From a virus, in the IMG/VR virus record IMGVR_UViG_3300032282_005514, positions 1 to 23,845 of that record: a stretch of 23,845 nucleotides of DNA; one strand, 5' to 3'. Shown here piece after piece: positions 1 to 7,051 of this stretch. Positions within the stretch are counted from its first letter, which is position 1. Every line of letters starts with the position of its first letter. The translations under genes were made by a program, and so were the position numbers. The notes beneath the pieces are model-generated. The model did not search any database. It was given only the letters and a program-made list of their open reading frames with translations, and was not told where the DNA came from.

Positions 1-360
1 AGATGAACCAGAAGATCCATTTGATCCACTGTTACCGCTAGTTCCAGAAGATGCACTTGTACCAGATGAACCAGAAGATCCGTTTGATCCACTGTTACCG
101 CTAGTTCCAGAAGATGCACTTGTACCAGATGAACCAGAAGATCCGCTTGATCCACTGTTACCGCTAGTTCCAGAAGATGCACTTGTACCAGATGAACCAG
201 AAGATCCACTTGTTCCAGAAGAACCTCTTGTTCCAGAAGATCCACTTGATCCACTGTTGCCGCTAGTTCCAGAAGATGCGCTTGTTCCTGATGAACCAGA
301 TGAACCAGAAGATCCGCTTGATCCACTGTTACCGCTAGTTCCAGAAGATCCACTTGTACC
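1..360. repeat. Tandem 63-bp repeats coding 21-residue (seven-triplet) collagen units
   Basis: The landmark AGATGC recurs at 49, 112 and 175, exactly 63 bp apart, and again at 274 (99 bp later, a 63-bp unit plus a 36-bp insertion). A related unit lacking the Ala codon begins near 346. Neighbouring 63-bp units differ at only a few bases. All spacings are multiples of 3 and of 9, so the frame and the G-X-Y register are kept. This pattern fits copy-number change by slippage or recombination. Confidence 0.85.
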
Positions 361-540
361 AAATGAACCAGAAGATCCATCTCTACCACTTGTTCCTGAA
401 GATCCAGATGAACCAGAAGAACCATCATTTCCTGCGCGACCTATAGGTATAACTTCACTAATAATTTCTTTTTTATTAGTTAAAGTTACATCAATATTTT
501 TGTTACAACTTTCTAATGTAATATTTATATTATTAGACAT
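1..540 (-). CDS. Collagen-like Ser/Thr-rich fibre protein, N-terminal part (runs off left edge)
   Basis: The frame opens at ATG 538-540 and stays open to the window edge, giving 180 visible residues. Residues 1-33 are a non-repetitive head (begins MSNNINITLE). From Gly34 onward the protein is almost pure G-X-Y triplets (GSS, GTS, GNS, GSN, with early GRA, GND, GRD), about 49 triplets. This is the composition of phage collagen-like tail-fibre, head-fibre or spike proteins, in which the repeats form a rigid triple-helical stalk. It starts 1 nt after the stop of the upstream gene, so the two are co-transcribed. In four places a Gly is replaced by Ala (GTS-ASS-GTS), always at the same point of the repeat. 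Proline is absent from the visible triplets, unlike animal collagen. The triplets are loaded with Ser/Thr hydroxyls, possible O-glycosylation sites. The distal receptor-binding end is not visible, so the exact virion location is unknown. Confidence 0.85.
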   Translation of the reverse strand, partial: MSNNINITLESCNKNIDVTLTNKKEIISEVIPIGRAGNDGSSGSSGSSGTSGRDGSSGSFGTSGSSGTSGNSGSSGSSGSSGSSGTSASSGTSGNSGSSGSSGTRGSSGTSGSSGSSGTSASSGTSGNSGSSGSSGSSGTSASSGTSGNSGSNGSSGSSGTSASSGTSGNSGSNGSSGSS

Positions 541-541
541 T

Positions 542-871
542 TTAAATATGTGTTACATCTGGCAAAACATTAAGGCGAAATTCTAAAAAAGTACGATCAT
601 CAAAACCAGTTGCATAATAATGTATATCTCCATATAAATTAATTGGAGGAAATGATTTTGTTACGGATGATGGTATATTAAACTGTACTTGACCTGTTCC
701 CATGACACCAGTAATTATTGTTGGAACAAATGTATATAATAAATTACCATCTGGATGCGGTCTAATTTGTCCGGTGCATGTAAAATTCGTAAAATCAATA
801 TCTTCTGCAACAATAGTAACCGTTTCAGTGCATAAAGTATCGCCTCTAATTACCGATAATTGAGTAGCCAT
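542..871 (-). CDS. Small putative virion/fibre-associated protein (109 aa)
   Basis: This is a 109-residue protein with no signal peptide or membrane segment. It opens with an R-G-D-T motif (residues 9-12) and alternates polar and hydrophobic residues throughout, as expected for a beta-sandwich. Small proteins with an early RGDT element followed by beta strands occur beside fibre and baseplate genes of phages (BppU/DUF2479-like N-terminal domains), but I cannot assign a family firmly. Its stop lies 1 nt before the collagen-like fibre start, suggesting an adaptor or co-expressed partner of the fibre. It is the first gene after a strong terminator and has its own GTGTAA motif 10 nt before the ATG, so it probably starts a separate transcript. 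Function is inferred from position only. Confidence 0.7.
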   Translation of the reverse strand: MATQLSVIRGDTLCTETVTIVAEDIDFTNFTCTGQIRPHPDGNLLYTFVPTIITGVMGTGQVQFNIPSSVTKSFPPINLYGDIHYYATGFDDRTFLEFRLNVLPDVTHI

Positions 872-906
872 TTTTAATAATTTACACTTGATTTAAAAAA
901 AGTGAC
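872..906 (-). promoter_or_regulatory. Candidate phage promoter/leader before the 109-aa gene (GTGTAA box)
   Basis: On the minus strand this gap holds GTCACTTTT followed 19 nt later (start to start) by GTGTAA, which ends 10 nt before the ATG. The same two blocks in the same order precede the portal gene. The upstream edge abuts the T-run of the terminator at 907-936, so a terminator is followed directly by a new promoter. It does not match Bacteroidota or sigma-70 consensus sequences. Confidence 0.5.
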
Positions 907-936
907 AAAAAAACCCCCATCTTGCGATGGAGGTTT
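907..936 (-). terminator. Rho-independent terminator after the SAP-like gene
   Basis: On the minus strand AAACCTCCATC pairs with GATGGGGGTTT (one G-U pair) around a GCAA tetraloop (GNRA class), followed by an uninterrupted T-run (907-913). It lies 19 nt after the stop of the SAP-like gene and before the 109-aa gene. Confidence 0.85.
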
Positions 937-954
937 GTTAAAAGATAATAAATA

Positions 955-1389
955 TTAAATCTCTTTTAATATTCGAATTGTTTTTGCATGTTCAGGATTA
1001 TTTGGATCTAAATTAAAAGCTGGATTTTGTGTTGTCATTGAGATCGTGCCGCGAGAATGCTGCTTGAATTGACGGAGTAATTTTTCTTTTAATTCCATTC
1101 TTGATCCACTACCAAATATGCCTAACTTTTCACACATATTTTGTAAATCTAGCATTGTCATCTCCGCTAATTTTTCCTTAAATACTTCTAAATTAGAAGT
1201 GCCAAAAGGATTCATTTTTTTGATGCCTAAAATTTCTTCAAGCTCTTTTACCTTTTGAATATCAGGATCATCTTTCTTCTTGCCATCTGCTAAAATTAAA
1301 TTATCTAGCTGTGATTTATTTTCAGTAGCTTTAATTTCTGTTTTTGACTCAACCTTCTTTGTTGTATTTTTCTTGGTCTTTTTAGCCAT
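955..1389 (-). CDS. SAP-domain-like basic protein (144 aa)
   Basis: The chosen start is the ATG at 1387-1389 (MAKKTKKN). The ATG at 1437 would add a 16-residue hydrophobic peptide encoded inside the terminator hairpin of the capsid gene and is unlikely. The first 30 residues are rich in Lys and probably disordered. Residues about 74-108 match a SAP-type helix-extension-helix (pattern L-x-x-M-x-x-x-D-L-Q-x-x-C-x-x-L-G-I, then R-x-E-L-K-x-x-L-L-x-x-F), a fold that commonly binds nucleic acid. It lies directly downstream of the major capsid gene and is flanked by terminators on both sides, so it must be made by read-through or by its own promoter. A DNA- or RNA-binding role is inferred. The exact function is unknown. 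Confidence 0.75.
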   Translation of the reverse strand: MAKKTKKNTTKKVESKTEIKATENKSQLDNLILADGKKKDDPDIQKVKELEEILGIKKMNPFGTSNLEVFKEKLAEMTMLDLQNMCEKLGIFGSGSRMELKEKLLRQFKQHSRGTISMTTQNPAFNLDPNNPEHAKTIRILKEI

Positions 1390-1423
1390 ATAAGATAATA
1401 GTAAAATAATGATATATTTAAAT

Positions 1424-1455
1424 AAAAAAAGAGCCACCCTTTCGGATGGCTCTTT
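1424..1455 (-). terminator. Strong rho-independent terminator after the major capsid gene
   Basis: On the minus strand AAAGAGCCATCC pairs with GGGTGGCTCTTT (12 bp, one G-U pair) around a GAAA tetraloop, followed by a T7 run (1424-1430). It begins 17 nt after the capsid stop codon. Both terminators in this window use GNRA loops. Confidence 0.9.
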
Positions 1456-1471
1456 GATGATTTAATTTATA

Positions 1472-2662
1472 TCAGACGATTAGACCGACTAAAGCGCGGT
1501 TGTCGAGAACCATACGGCCCTCTTCTAATGCACCATAGTAACCAATCTTGCCTTGACGCAATGTATATTGGTCATCAGCGATAAGATTGAATTCGGAACC
1601 AGTGTCAGAATCAACAGCGACAGCACGAACGAGAGAATCGCGGGATCTATCGAGACCAACGATAACTTGTTCGGTTGTTTGAATAGCTCTGGCAGTACCA
1701 CCGTTTGCAGGTAGAGCATAGTTATCAGCATAGCTGTATCCAGCAGATACTGTGCTGAAGATTGTGTTGAACTTCTTACCAACACCGAATTCTAGAACTT
1801 CCATGATGGAAACACCAAAGAATTCAGGAATACCAGCTTGGCTAAAGATTTGATCACGAATAGCGTCTGTAGCTACGACACCGTTATTACCGCCAGTTTG
1901 ATTAGCAGCATAGCCAGCGGCTGTGCCACCTTTAGCTAATGAACCTTGTGTGTTAATGGGGTTATAAGCCATACCACGAATTTCTTCGATGATTTCGGGT
2001 GAAACGATAAGATCTGTTAAACCACGACGAGCACCTGAAGGAGTACCACCAACGAATGAAGCGTTGATTCTCTTGATCTTTGTGAACAACTTATTCAAGT
2101 CATTCAAAACAAATCTACCAGGAGCAGCAGAGCGGAAAACATGATAGTTATCAGCTGCTGTAGAAGAATTACCAGTTGAAGCAGCAGCGAGAGCTGTCAT
2201 TAGAAGATTAGCAGAAGTTCTCTCTTGCTTAAGCATAACTTCTTGAGCTACGCGAGTGAAAGATTTGCTAACAACATCTAAACGGCTCTTAGCAGCATAC
2301 TTCTTATCGAATGCGACAGCACTGTCCAAACGATAAGTAGCGATCTTGAGTTCAGAAGCCAAAGGTTGTACGATATTCTGAGGAAGACCACCAGCTACAG
2401 ATTGGCTGTAAACTTTGATATAATCTTCATCGAAGATATCATAATATAGATCCAAAGGAATGGAGGGATTATCTTCGGCGTTGAATTGAAGACTTGTAAA
2501 CAAGTTAGAAACAGTAGGAGCATTATTGATAACTTCAGCCAAAACAGGACCAATGAATTCAGCCAAAGCTACTTGAGCTTCATAGGCTACTTCACGATTC
2601 TTGGAAGCTAATGCTTTGATTAGTTCGACTTGTTCGTCTGTTCTCTTTAAAACGATTTTCAT
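1472..2662 (-). CDS. Major capsid protein, HK97-fold type
   Basis: This 396-residue protein lies last in the run terminase-portal-protease/scaffold-decoration, where tailed phages place the shell protein. It starts MKIVLKRTDEQ. An acidic, helical N-terminal arm (residues 1-60) is followed by mixed alpha/beta sequence with many small residues. A run of A, G, S, T and N at about 160-270 would suit the E-loop and P-domain of the HK97 fold, though I cannot place the subdomains exactly. Codons are biased to C- or G-ending forms (AAC, AAG, ATC, TTC), unlike most of its AT-rich neighbours, consistent with very high expression. A strong terminator follows 17 nt after the stop. There is no Shine-Dalgarno sequence before the ATG. 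It resembles capsid proteins known from uncultured large phages, by recollection and not by search. Confidence 0.85.
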   Translation of the reverse strand: MKIVLKRTDEQVELIKALASKNREVAYEAQVALAEFIGPVLAEVINNAPTVSNLFTSLQFNAEDNPSIPLDLYYDIFDEDYIKVYSQSVAGGLPQNIVQPLASELKIATYRLDSAVAFDKKYAAKSRLDVVSKSFTRVAQEVMLKQERTSANLLMTALAAASTGNSSTAADNYHVFRSAAPGRFVLNDLNKLFTKIKRINASFVGGTPSGARRGLTDLIVSPEIIEEIRGMAYNPINTQGSLAKGGTAAGYAANQTGGNNGVVATDAIRDQIFSQAGIPEFFGVSIMEVLEFGVGKKFNTIFSTVSAGYSYADNYALPANGGTARAIQTTEQVIVGLDRSRDSLVRAVAVDSDTGSEFNLIADDQYTLRQGKIGYYGALEEGRMVLDNRALVGLIV

Positions 2663-2680
2663 ATTATGTTAAGTTGGATA

Positions 2681-3352
2681 TTAGACAACGTAAGATGTAA
2701 CGCAGTCGATTTGAACGAGAGCATATTTTCCTGTTGTGGCACCAGCGAAATAATCGCTCTTACCATTTTGGGAAACACGTTGACCAGTAGCTAGAATTCT
2801 ACCGACGATGCTTGTAGTACCGGTGAGTGGTGATACTGCGGAAGCAGCGAGACCGGAAACCTTACCAGCGTTAGCAGAAATGATAAGGTGATTATTAACA
2901 GTCATGCTAGCATCAACCCAGTCAATAGCTGTATCAGCTAGTGTGAAAATACCGCGAGTAGCGACAGGAACAGCTTGACCAGATAGAACAGCTTGAAGTT
3001 CAGCTCTCTTAATAGGATTATAAAGAAGCTTTTCACCATTCTCATCATTTAGAAGAGATTGATTGAGCGTAATACCAAGAACTGGAACACCAGCGGTAGC
3101 CGCAGTAAATGTGAGAGGTACAGAAGGATATTGAGCAGCACCCAAGAAAGGATAATCTGTCTTACCTAGTACTGTATCGTTTGTAGCATAAGTAATTGGA
3201 TCTAGATCCAAGTTACCAGCTGATACCTTGACGAAAACACCAGCAGAACCATTACCATTTGTTGATGGTGTGGAATCTACAGTGTCGCTTGCGAACAAGT
3301 TAATAACATCATGTTCGCTATATTGTCTAAATGGATATAATCTTAGTGACAT
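2681..3352 (-). CDS. Putative capsid decoration/head-stabilising protein (223 aa)
   Basis: This 223-residue protein lies between the protease-scaffold and major capsid genes, the usual place for decoration or cement proteins. The sequence is beta-rich, with many short hydrophobic strands and A/G/T/S/V turns (for example residues 40-110 and 150-215), no cysteine cluster, no membrane segment and no recognisable enzyme motif. Codon choice is of the same highly expressed type as the capsid gene 18 nt downstream. It begins 6 nt after the scaffold stop, so these genes form one transcript. Alternatives are a head-fibre or head-completion protein. The structural role is well supported by position and composition, the exact role less so. 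Confidence 0.7.
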   Translation of the reverse strand: MSLRLYPFRQYSEHDVINLFASDTVDSTPSTNGNGSAGVFVKVSAGNLDLDPITYATNDTVLGKTDYPFLGAAQYPSVPLTFTAATAGVPVLGITLNQSLLNDENGEKLLYNPIKRAELQAVLSGQAVPVATRGIFTLADTAIDWVDASMTVNNHLIISANAGKVSGLAASAVSPLTGTTSIVGRILATGQRVSQNGKSDYFAGATTGKYALVQIDCVTSYVV

Positions 3353-3358
3353 ATAGTT

Positions 3359-4069
3359 TTAAAATTTAACTGTTATATTTTCCTTACTGAAAGCCTTGCT
3401 AAGTCTTTCTTTCCAAGAAACCTTCTCTTCAGTCGGCTCAATGCCTTGAGCGGGTATAGCAGCATCTTCAGCCTTTGCATTAGCTAAAGCGGTTTCGACT
3501 TCAACAGTTTTTTCAACTACTTCGCTTGCTACTGTTTTTACTTGTCCCATTCTCTTAGCTAGTTCGGCTTCGAGACGGTCTTGGAAAGCTTTTTCTTGAT
3601 CAGATTTAAAAGCTTTGCTCTTATGTCTATAAACTACTGCTAGCTTATCCTTATAAGAAGCAAAAGCTTCATCTGACTTATCTAAAGCGCTAATTTCTTT
3701 AGCGAGAAATTGACGATCTACATCATCAAAATCATATTCAGTGTCTAGAATATTCATTCTAGAATTAAAAAGTTCTTGAGCGGCTTGGGCGCTCATTGTG
3801 GTTTCGAGTTCATTCAATCTAGCTAATGAATCAGCTAGCTTCTTGTTATTCTCTTCAAGATCTTTCTTGAACTGTTCGGCTTGAGCGACGGCTTCGAGCT
3901 TTGCTTTTTCAGCAGAAGCTATCTCAGCTTTGATTTCGTCGTTCTTGAGTTTGATGCTTTCAGCGATCTTTGCAGAAATAGAAGCAACAGCTTCTTCACT
4001 GAATTTTTCAGATTCTTGCTTTTCAGCGAGAACTGTTTTTAGCGCGGATAATATTTGGTCTAAATCCAT
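3359..4069 (-). other. Possible nested scaffold reading frame from internal Met296
   Basis: An in-frame ATG at 4067-4069 begins M-D-L-D-Q-I-L-S-A-L, exactly where the coiled-coil scaffold half starts. Before it codons are AT-ending (AAA, AAT, ATA, TTT); after it they switch to AAG, AAC, ATC, CTC and GCC, like the capsid gene. This suggests that the distal part is made separately in high amount, as with lambda Nu3 inside gene C. No Shine-Dalgarno sequence is visible before the ATG. Confidence 0.45.
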
Positions 4070-4954
4070 AACTTTATTTTTGGTAATATTTACAGTATTA
4101 TTTTGATTTTGTGAAAAATTATCTACTATTACTTTTTTAGGTGTATCGATTTCAATTGATTCAACGATTTCTAAAACTTCTGCTTCTGTATCTTCTTCAA
4201 CTTCATTTTCTTCTTCATTATCGATAATAACACCTTGAACATCAGCAGCTGGATTCGTAGTAAATCCAATGCCTAATGGATAAATTCTGCCAGTTACTAA
4301 TCTGTAAACTGGAGTACCATCATTTAAAGTACCGGGACCGTCGAAACCTTTTAAGAATTTCTTAAATTCTTCTATTTGATTTTGTTTAGTAATTATTTCA
4401 GCATTTTTTAAATCCATACTACCAATTGCAATTGCGTATTCATTAAAACCAATTTCCCAACTTGCACTAATCTTTTGGTATAATGGAGAATCAGGATTAT
4501 TAGAATTAACTAAGGCATCAGCAAAATCACGATCAACTGTTTTATAAACAACAGCAGCTAAAGCAATGTTGAATGGATCTAATTTTCCTTTAACATCGTC
4601 TTCAAATAATAATTGATTATCACCATAAGATGAAAAAGCAGAATTAACAATATGACCAACAACTCTTGTTTTCTTATGTTCGATATTTGTAGGTTTATGG
4701 ATAAAATATTTCTTAAAAGCAATTGCTGTATCGGTATTAATACCATCGCCGTTTTTATTAAAACGATTTACTACAGCAGCGTTAAACGCAGCGCCGACAA
4801 GATCAATATTCTTATCTAAGTTAACACTATTAGGAATTAAACTTTTTAAACCATCTAATGAAGCAACAGACAACAATGGATTTTGATCAAAATTCAATGA
4901 AGCTGTAACAATGTTATCAAATTTAGTTTTATAACGATAAAGATCGCTTGACAT
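3359..4954 (-). CDS. Prohead maturation protease fused to scaffold (531 aa)
   Basis: Residues about 50-240 look like a prohead protease of the herpesvirus/T4 gp21 type. A histidine lies in H-K-K-T-R-V-V-G-H (93-101), a beta strand NIALAAVVYK follows, and the candidate nucleophile serine lies in I-S-A-S-W-E (162-167). An acidic linker (about 244-272) leads to a long charged coiled coil (about 300-480) typical of scaffolds, and the protein ends in a basic tail. Such proteins build the core of the prohead and then digest it. The reading frame is continuous, but codon use changes sharply at Met296 (see the internal-start feature). Its start is 11 nt after a GTGTAA motif that overlaps the portal stop. 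The catalytic assignment is by pattern only; the third catalytic residue is not identified. Confidence 0.8.
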   Translation of the reverse strand: MSSDLYRYKTKFDNIVTASLNFDQNPLLSVASLDGLKSLIPNSVNLDKNIDLVGAAFNAAVVNRFNKNGDGINTDTAIAFKKYFIHKPTNIEHKKTRVVGHIVNSAFSSYGDNQLLFEDDVKGKLDPFNIALAAVVYKTVDRDFADALVNSNNPDSPLYQKISASWEIGFNEYAIAIGSMDLKNAEIITKQNQIEEFKKFLKGFDGPGTLNDGTPVYRLVTGRIYPLGIGFTTNPAADVQGVIIDNEEENEVEEDTEAEVLEIVESIEIDTPKKVIVDNFSQNQNNTVNITKNKVMDLDQILSALKTVLAEKQESEKFSEEAVASISAKIAESIKLKNDEIKAEIASAEKAKLEAVAQAEQFKKDLEENNKKLADSLARLNELETTMSAQAAQELFNSRMNILDTEYDFDDVDRQFLAKEISALDKSDEAFASYKDKLAVVYRHKSKAFKSDQEKAFQDRLEAELAKRMGQVKTVASEVVEKTVEVETALANAKAEDAAIPAQGIEPTEEKVSWKERLSKAFSKENITVKF

Positions 4955-4965
4955 ATAGTATAATA

Positions 4966-4971
4966 TTACAC
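4966..4971 (-). promoter_or_regulatory. GTGTAA box before protease-scaffold gene
   Basis: GTGTAA overlaps the last two codons of the portal gene (Val-stop) and ends 11 nt before the protease-scaffold ATG, followed by TATTATACTAT. Because part of it is coding, this copy is the least independent of the four. Confidence 0.4.
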
Positions 4972-6999
4972 GGAAAACTTAGTGCTGTGATATAATAAGC
5001 TTGCTGAATATGTATCTAATTGATGCTCGGCAGCCATTTCTTGAATAGAATTTAGTATTCCTAGTTTATCTAACGCAGTAGGATCATTTAATACTGAAGA
5101 TGCAGTTTTAGGCCAATCTTTAAATTCAGTTCCAGTAATAATCGCTTCAGTAATACCTGTTGCTAATTTTTTCTGTTCTGCACTTAATGATTTCTTATTA
5201 TATTTCTTTTTTAACCCCGCTTCAACTAAACCATTTAATGTTTTTGATTCATCCATGACTTTAGCAATTGCGTTTTTGGCAAAAACAGAAGCTTTAGTTG
5301 TTCCTTTTGGACGACCTGCTGTGTTAGGTGTTTGATTTTTAACTGGGACTTGACTAGCCGCTATACCGGGAATCGGAGGAGGAATCATTGGAACACCACC
5401 AACAATTGGATTGTAATAACCTTGTTCTCTTTGCTGAACAAATTTTTCTTGAGCAGCAACTAATTCTTCTGATGTAGGATAAATACCAGTTTCGATAACC
5501 TTAATGCCTTCTTCTGGTGGCAATATTCCTAATTCCATCATTCTTGTAACAACACGATTAAATTGAGTTTCGTCTTTTATCGAAACTTCTTCGAATCTTG
5601 CTTTAGGACATTTACCTTTAAATCCTAGATTTTTGAATATACCTTCAATTTCAGGTTGTAGAAAATCATTTATAAAAGCATTTCTTGATTCTTTTAATCT
5701 TTCGAAAAATACTTGAGCTTTAACAGTAGTATTAGCAAACTTTTCAGATCCAATTAAAATATTTTGCAAACCTTCTTTAATATCTTCATTAACAATACGA
5801 TATTTTTCATATCCTAAAACTTTATTCATATCAGGAATAATGAATTCTGCTTTTGTTGTATAATCTGCAACAAGTACGCGACCAACTGATTGATTATTTA
5901 ATAAGCTTTGCATGGCTTTAATGTTTTTATGATTAATGCCACCCTTGCTTGGTTCAGTACCTAAAGTAATTAATAGAATTACATTCTCAATTGTTCTACA
6001 AATAGCTTGATCAATTTTTTTCATTTCAAGCTTAAAGTTGATATCATCTAAAACTGGAAAACCAAATGGAATAGAAAATGGCTCATAATCTTGCTTTTTA
6101 TAGAATGAAGCAATAACATTTGTTGGATCTAATTGAATCTTTAAACCATCACGCGCCCATTGACCATTCTTGATTTTATCTTTTGTTTGATCATCTAATT
6201 GATCAAAGATCATTTTATCATGATCATTCTTTGGAGTCCTTAATCTTTCTAATTCATATTCAGACAAAATCTTTTGATATAACATCTGTTTCCATGAGCT
6301 TGTTCTATTTACAGTAACATAATATGGATTTAATAATGTATAAGAAACAGGTATTTGATTTTTTACATCATAATTACTTGGATAAGGCAATAATGAAACA
6401 TCTGTTGTATAAGATTGACCATCATATGTAGCATAAGATTCTAAAATCTTTTGAAAGTCATTTATATCAAACTTCGCATTTATTTTATAAAAGAAAACAT
6501 TACCACTTCTGTAATACTCACGAAAATATTGATCTTTAATTCCCCAAATCTTTATATATTTCATCCATTTTGTGAAAAAGTCTCTTGCTTTTTGACTTCC
6601 ACCTTCTAAATATATTTCAGCGTTAGCAAACTCAGACATAATATCAACAGCATTTCTGAAAATAGCTACATTTGCATAAGCTTTTTGACATAATTCAATT
6701 GCATCGCGAATATTGTAACCATTAATAGAAGTCTCAAAGGGCAATAAACCTTCTCGAATGTTAGCATAACGATAAATTTTTGGTCCTACGTAAGCTAAAT
6801 TACGACGAATACCTGTAGGATTATCTGTATTTTGTGATCTTTCGTAAGAAGCTTTAGCATCATGATTATAAAAAGGCTCACCAACCAAAGTAGGTTCAGA
6901 ATAATCTCTAATCAAATCTTCTAATGGAGCCGATTGATCTTCTGTTCCTTTAGAAAATTTGCTCCAATATTCTGACTTCTTTGTATATTTACGGCTCAT
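4966..6999 (-). CDS. Portal protein (677 aa)
   Basis: The large size, the position between the large terminase and the prohead protease/scaffold, and the mixed alpha/beta sequence with a long central helical region fit a T4 gp20-sized portal. The portal forms the dodecameric ring at the unique vertex through which the terminase pumps DNA. Visible parts are an N-terminal polar segment (1-60), a wing-like mixed region containing Y-R-S-G-N-V-F-F-Y (about 165-172), a helical stretch with many acidic and basic residues (about 330-480), a Pro-rich loop around 545-560 and an Ala/Lys-rich C-terminal end. No enzyme motif is present. The start ATG is preceded by a GTGTAA box at 11 nt and a 52-nt gap, the largest in this part of the operon. 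Family assignment rests mainly on synteny. Confidence 0.85.
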   Translation of the reverse strand: MSRKYTKKSEYWSKFSKGTEDQSAPLEDLIRDYSEPTLVGEPFYNHDAKASYERSQNTDNPTGIRRNLAYVGPKIYRYANIREGLLPFETSINGYNIRDAIELCQKAYANVAIFRNAVDIMSEFANAEIYLEGGSQKARDFFTKWMKYIKIWGIKDQYFREYYRSGNVFFYKINAKFDINDFQKILESYATYDGQSYTTDVSLLPYPSNYDVKNQIPVSYTLLNPYYVTVNRTSSWKQMLYQKILSEYELERLRTPKNDHDKMIFDQLDDQTKDKIKNGQWARDGLKIQLDPTNVIASFYKKQDYEPFSIPFGFPVLDDINFKLEMKKIDQAICRTIENVILLITLGTEPSKGGINHKNIKAMQSLLNNQSVGRVLVADYTTKAEFIIPDMNKVLGYEKYRIVNEDIKEGLQNILIGSEKFANTTVKAQVFFERLKESRNAFINDFLQPEIEGIFKNLGFKGKCPKARFEEVSIKDETQFNRVVTRMMELGILPPEEGIKVIETGIYPTSEELVAAQEKFVQQREQGYYNPIVGGVPMIPPPIPGIAASQVPVKNQTPNTAGRPKGTTKASVFAKNAIAKVMDESKTLNGLVEAGLKKKYNKKSLSAEQKKLATGITEAIITGTEFKDWPKTASSVLNDPTALDKLGILNSIQEMAAEHQLDTYSASLLYHSTKFSV

Positions 7000-7051
7000 G
7001 ATATAAATAGTTACACATTGTAACTTTAAAAGTGACTTTTAAACATTAATT
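7000..7051 (-). promoter_or_regulatory. Candidate phage promoter before the portal gene (GTCACTTTT + GTGTAA)
   Basis: On the minus strand the terminase-portal gap holds GTCACTTTT (7036-7028), then GTGTAA (7016-7011), then 11 nt to the ATG. The arrangement, including a CAA just before the second box, is shared with the gap at 872-906. The 52-nt gap is notable in an operon where most genes overlap or nearly touch. Confidence 0.5.

Noticed and set aside
1-360. CRISPR-like regular repeats
   Set aside because: The repeats are contiguous and in frame with no unique spacers; they are protein-coding tandem repeats.
257-586. Plus-strand open frame rich in Pro, Asp and Glu
   Set aside because: It is the antisense shadow of the collagen-like repeats on the minus strand; the minus frame has a proper start, a non-repetitive head and regular G-X-Y register.
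1390-1437. Upstream start for the SAP-like gene giving a hydrophobic N-terminal peptide (signal-like)
   Set aside because: The extra codons overlap the capsid terminator hairpin T-run region, and the ATG at 1387-1389 begins a typical basic MAKK start.
1525-1785. Minus-strand open frame inside the capsid gene
   Set aside because: It lies wholly in another frame of the capsid gene and shows no domain or plausible start context.
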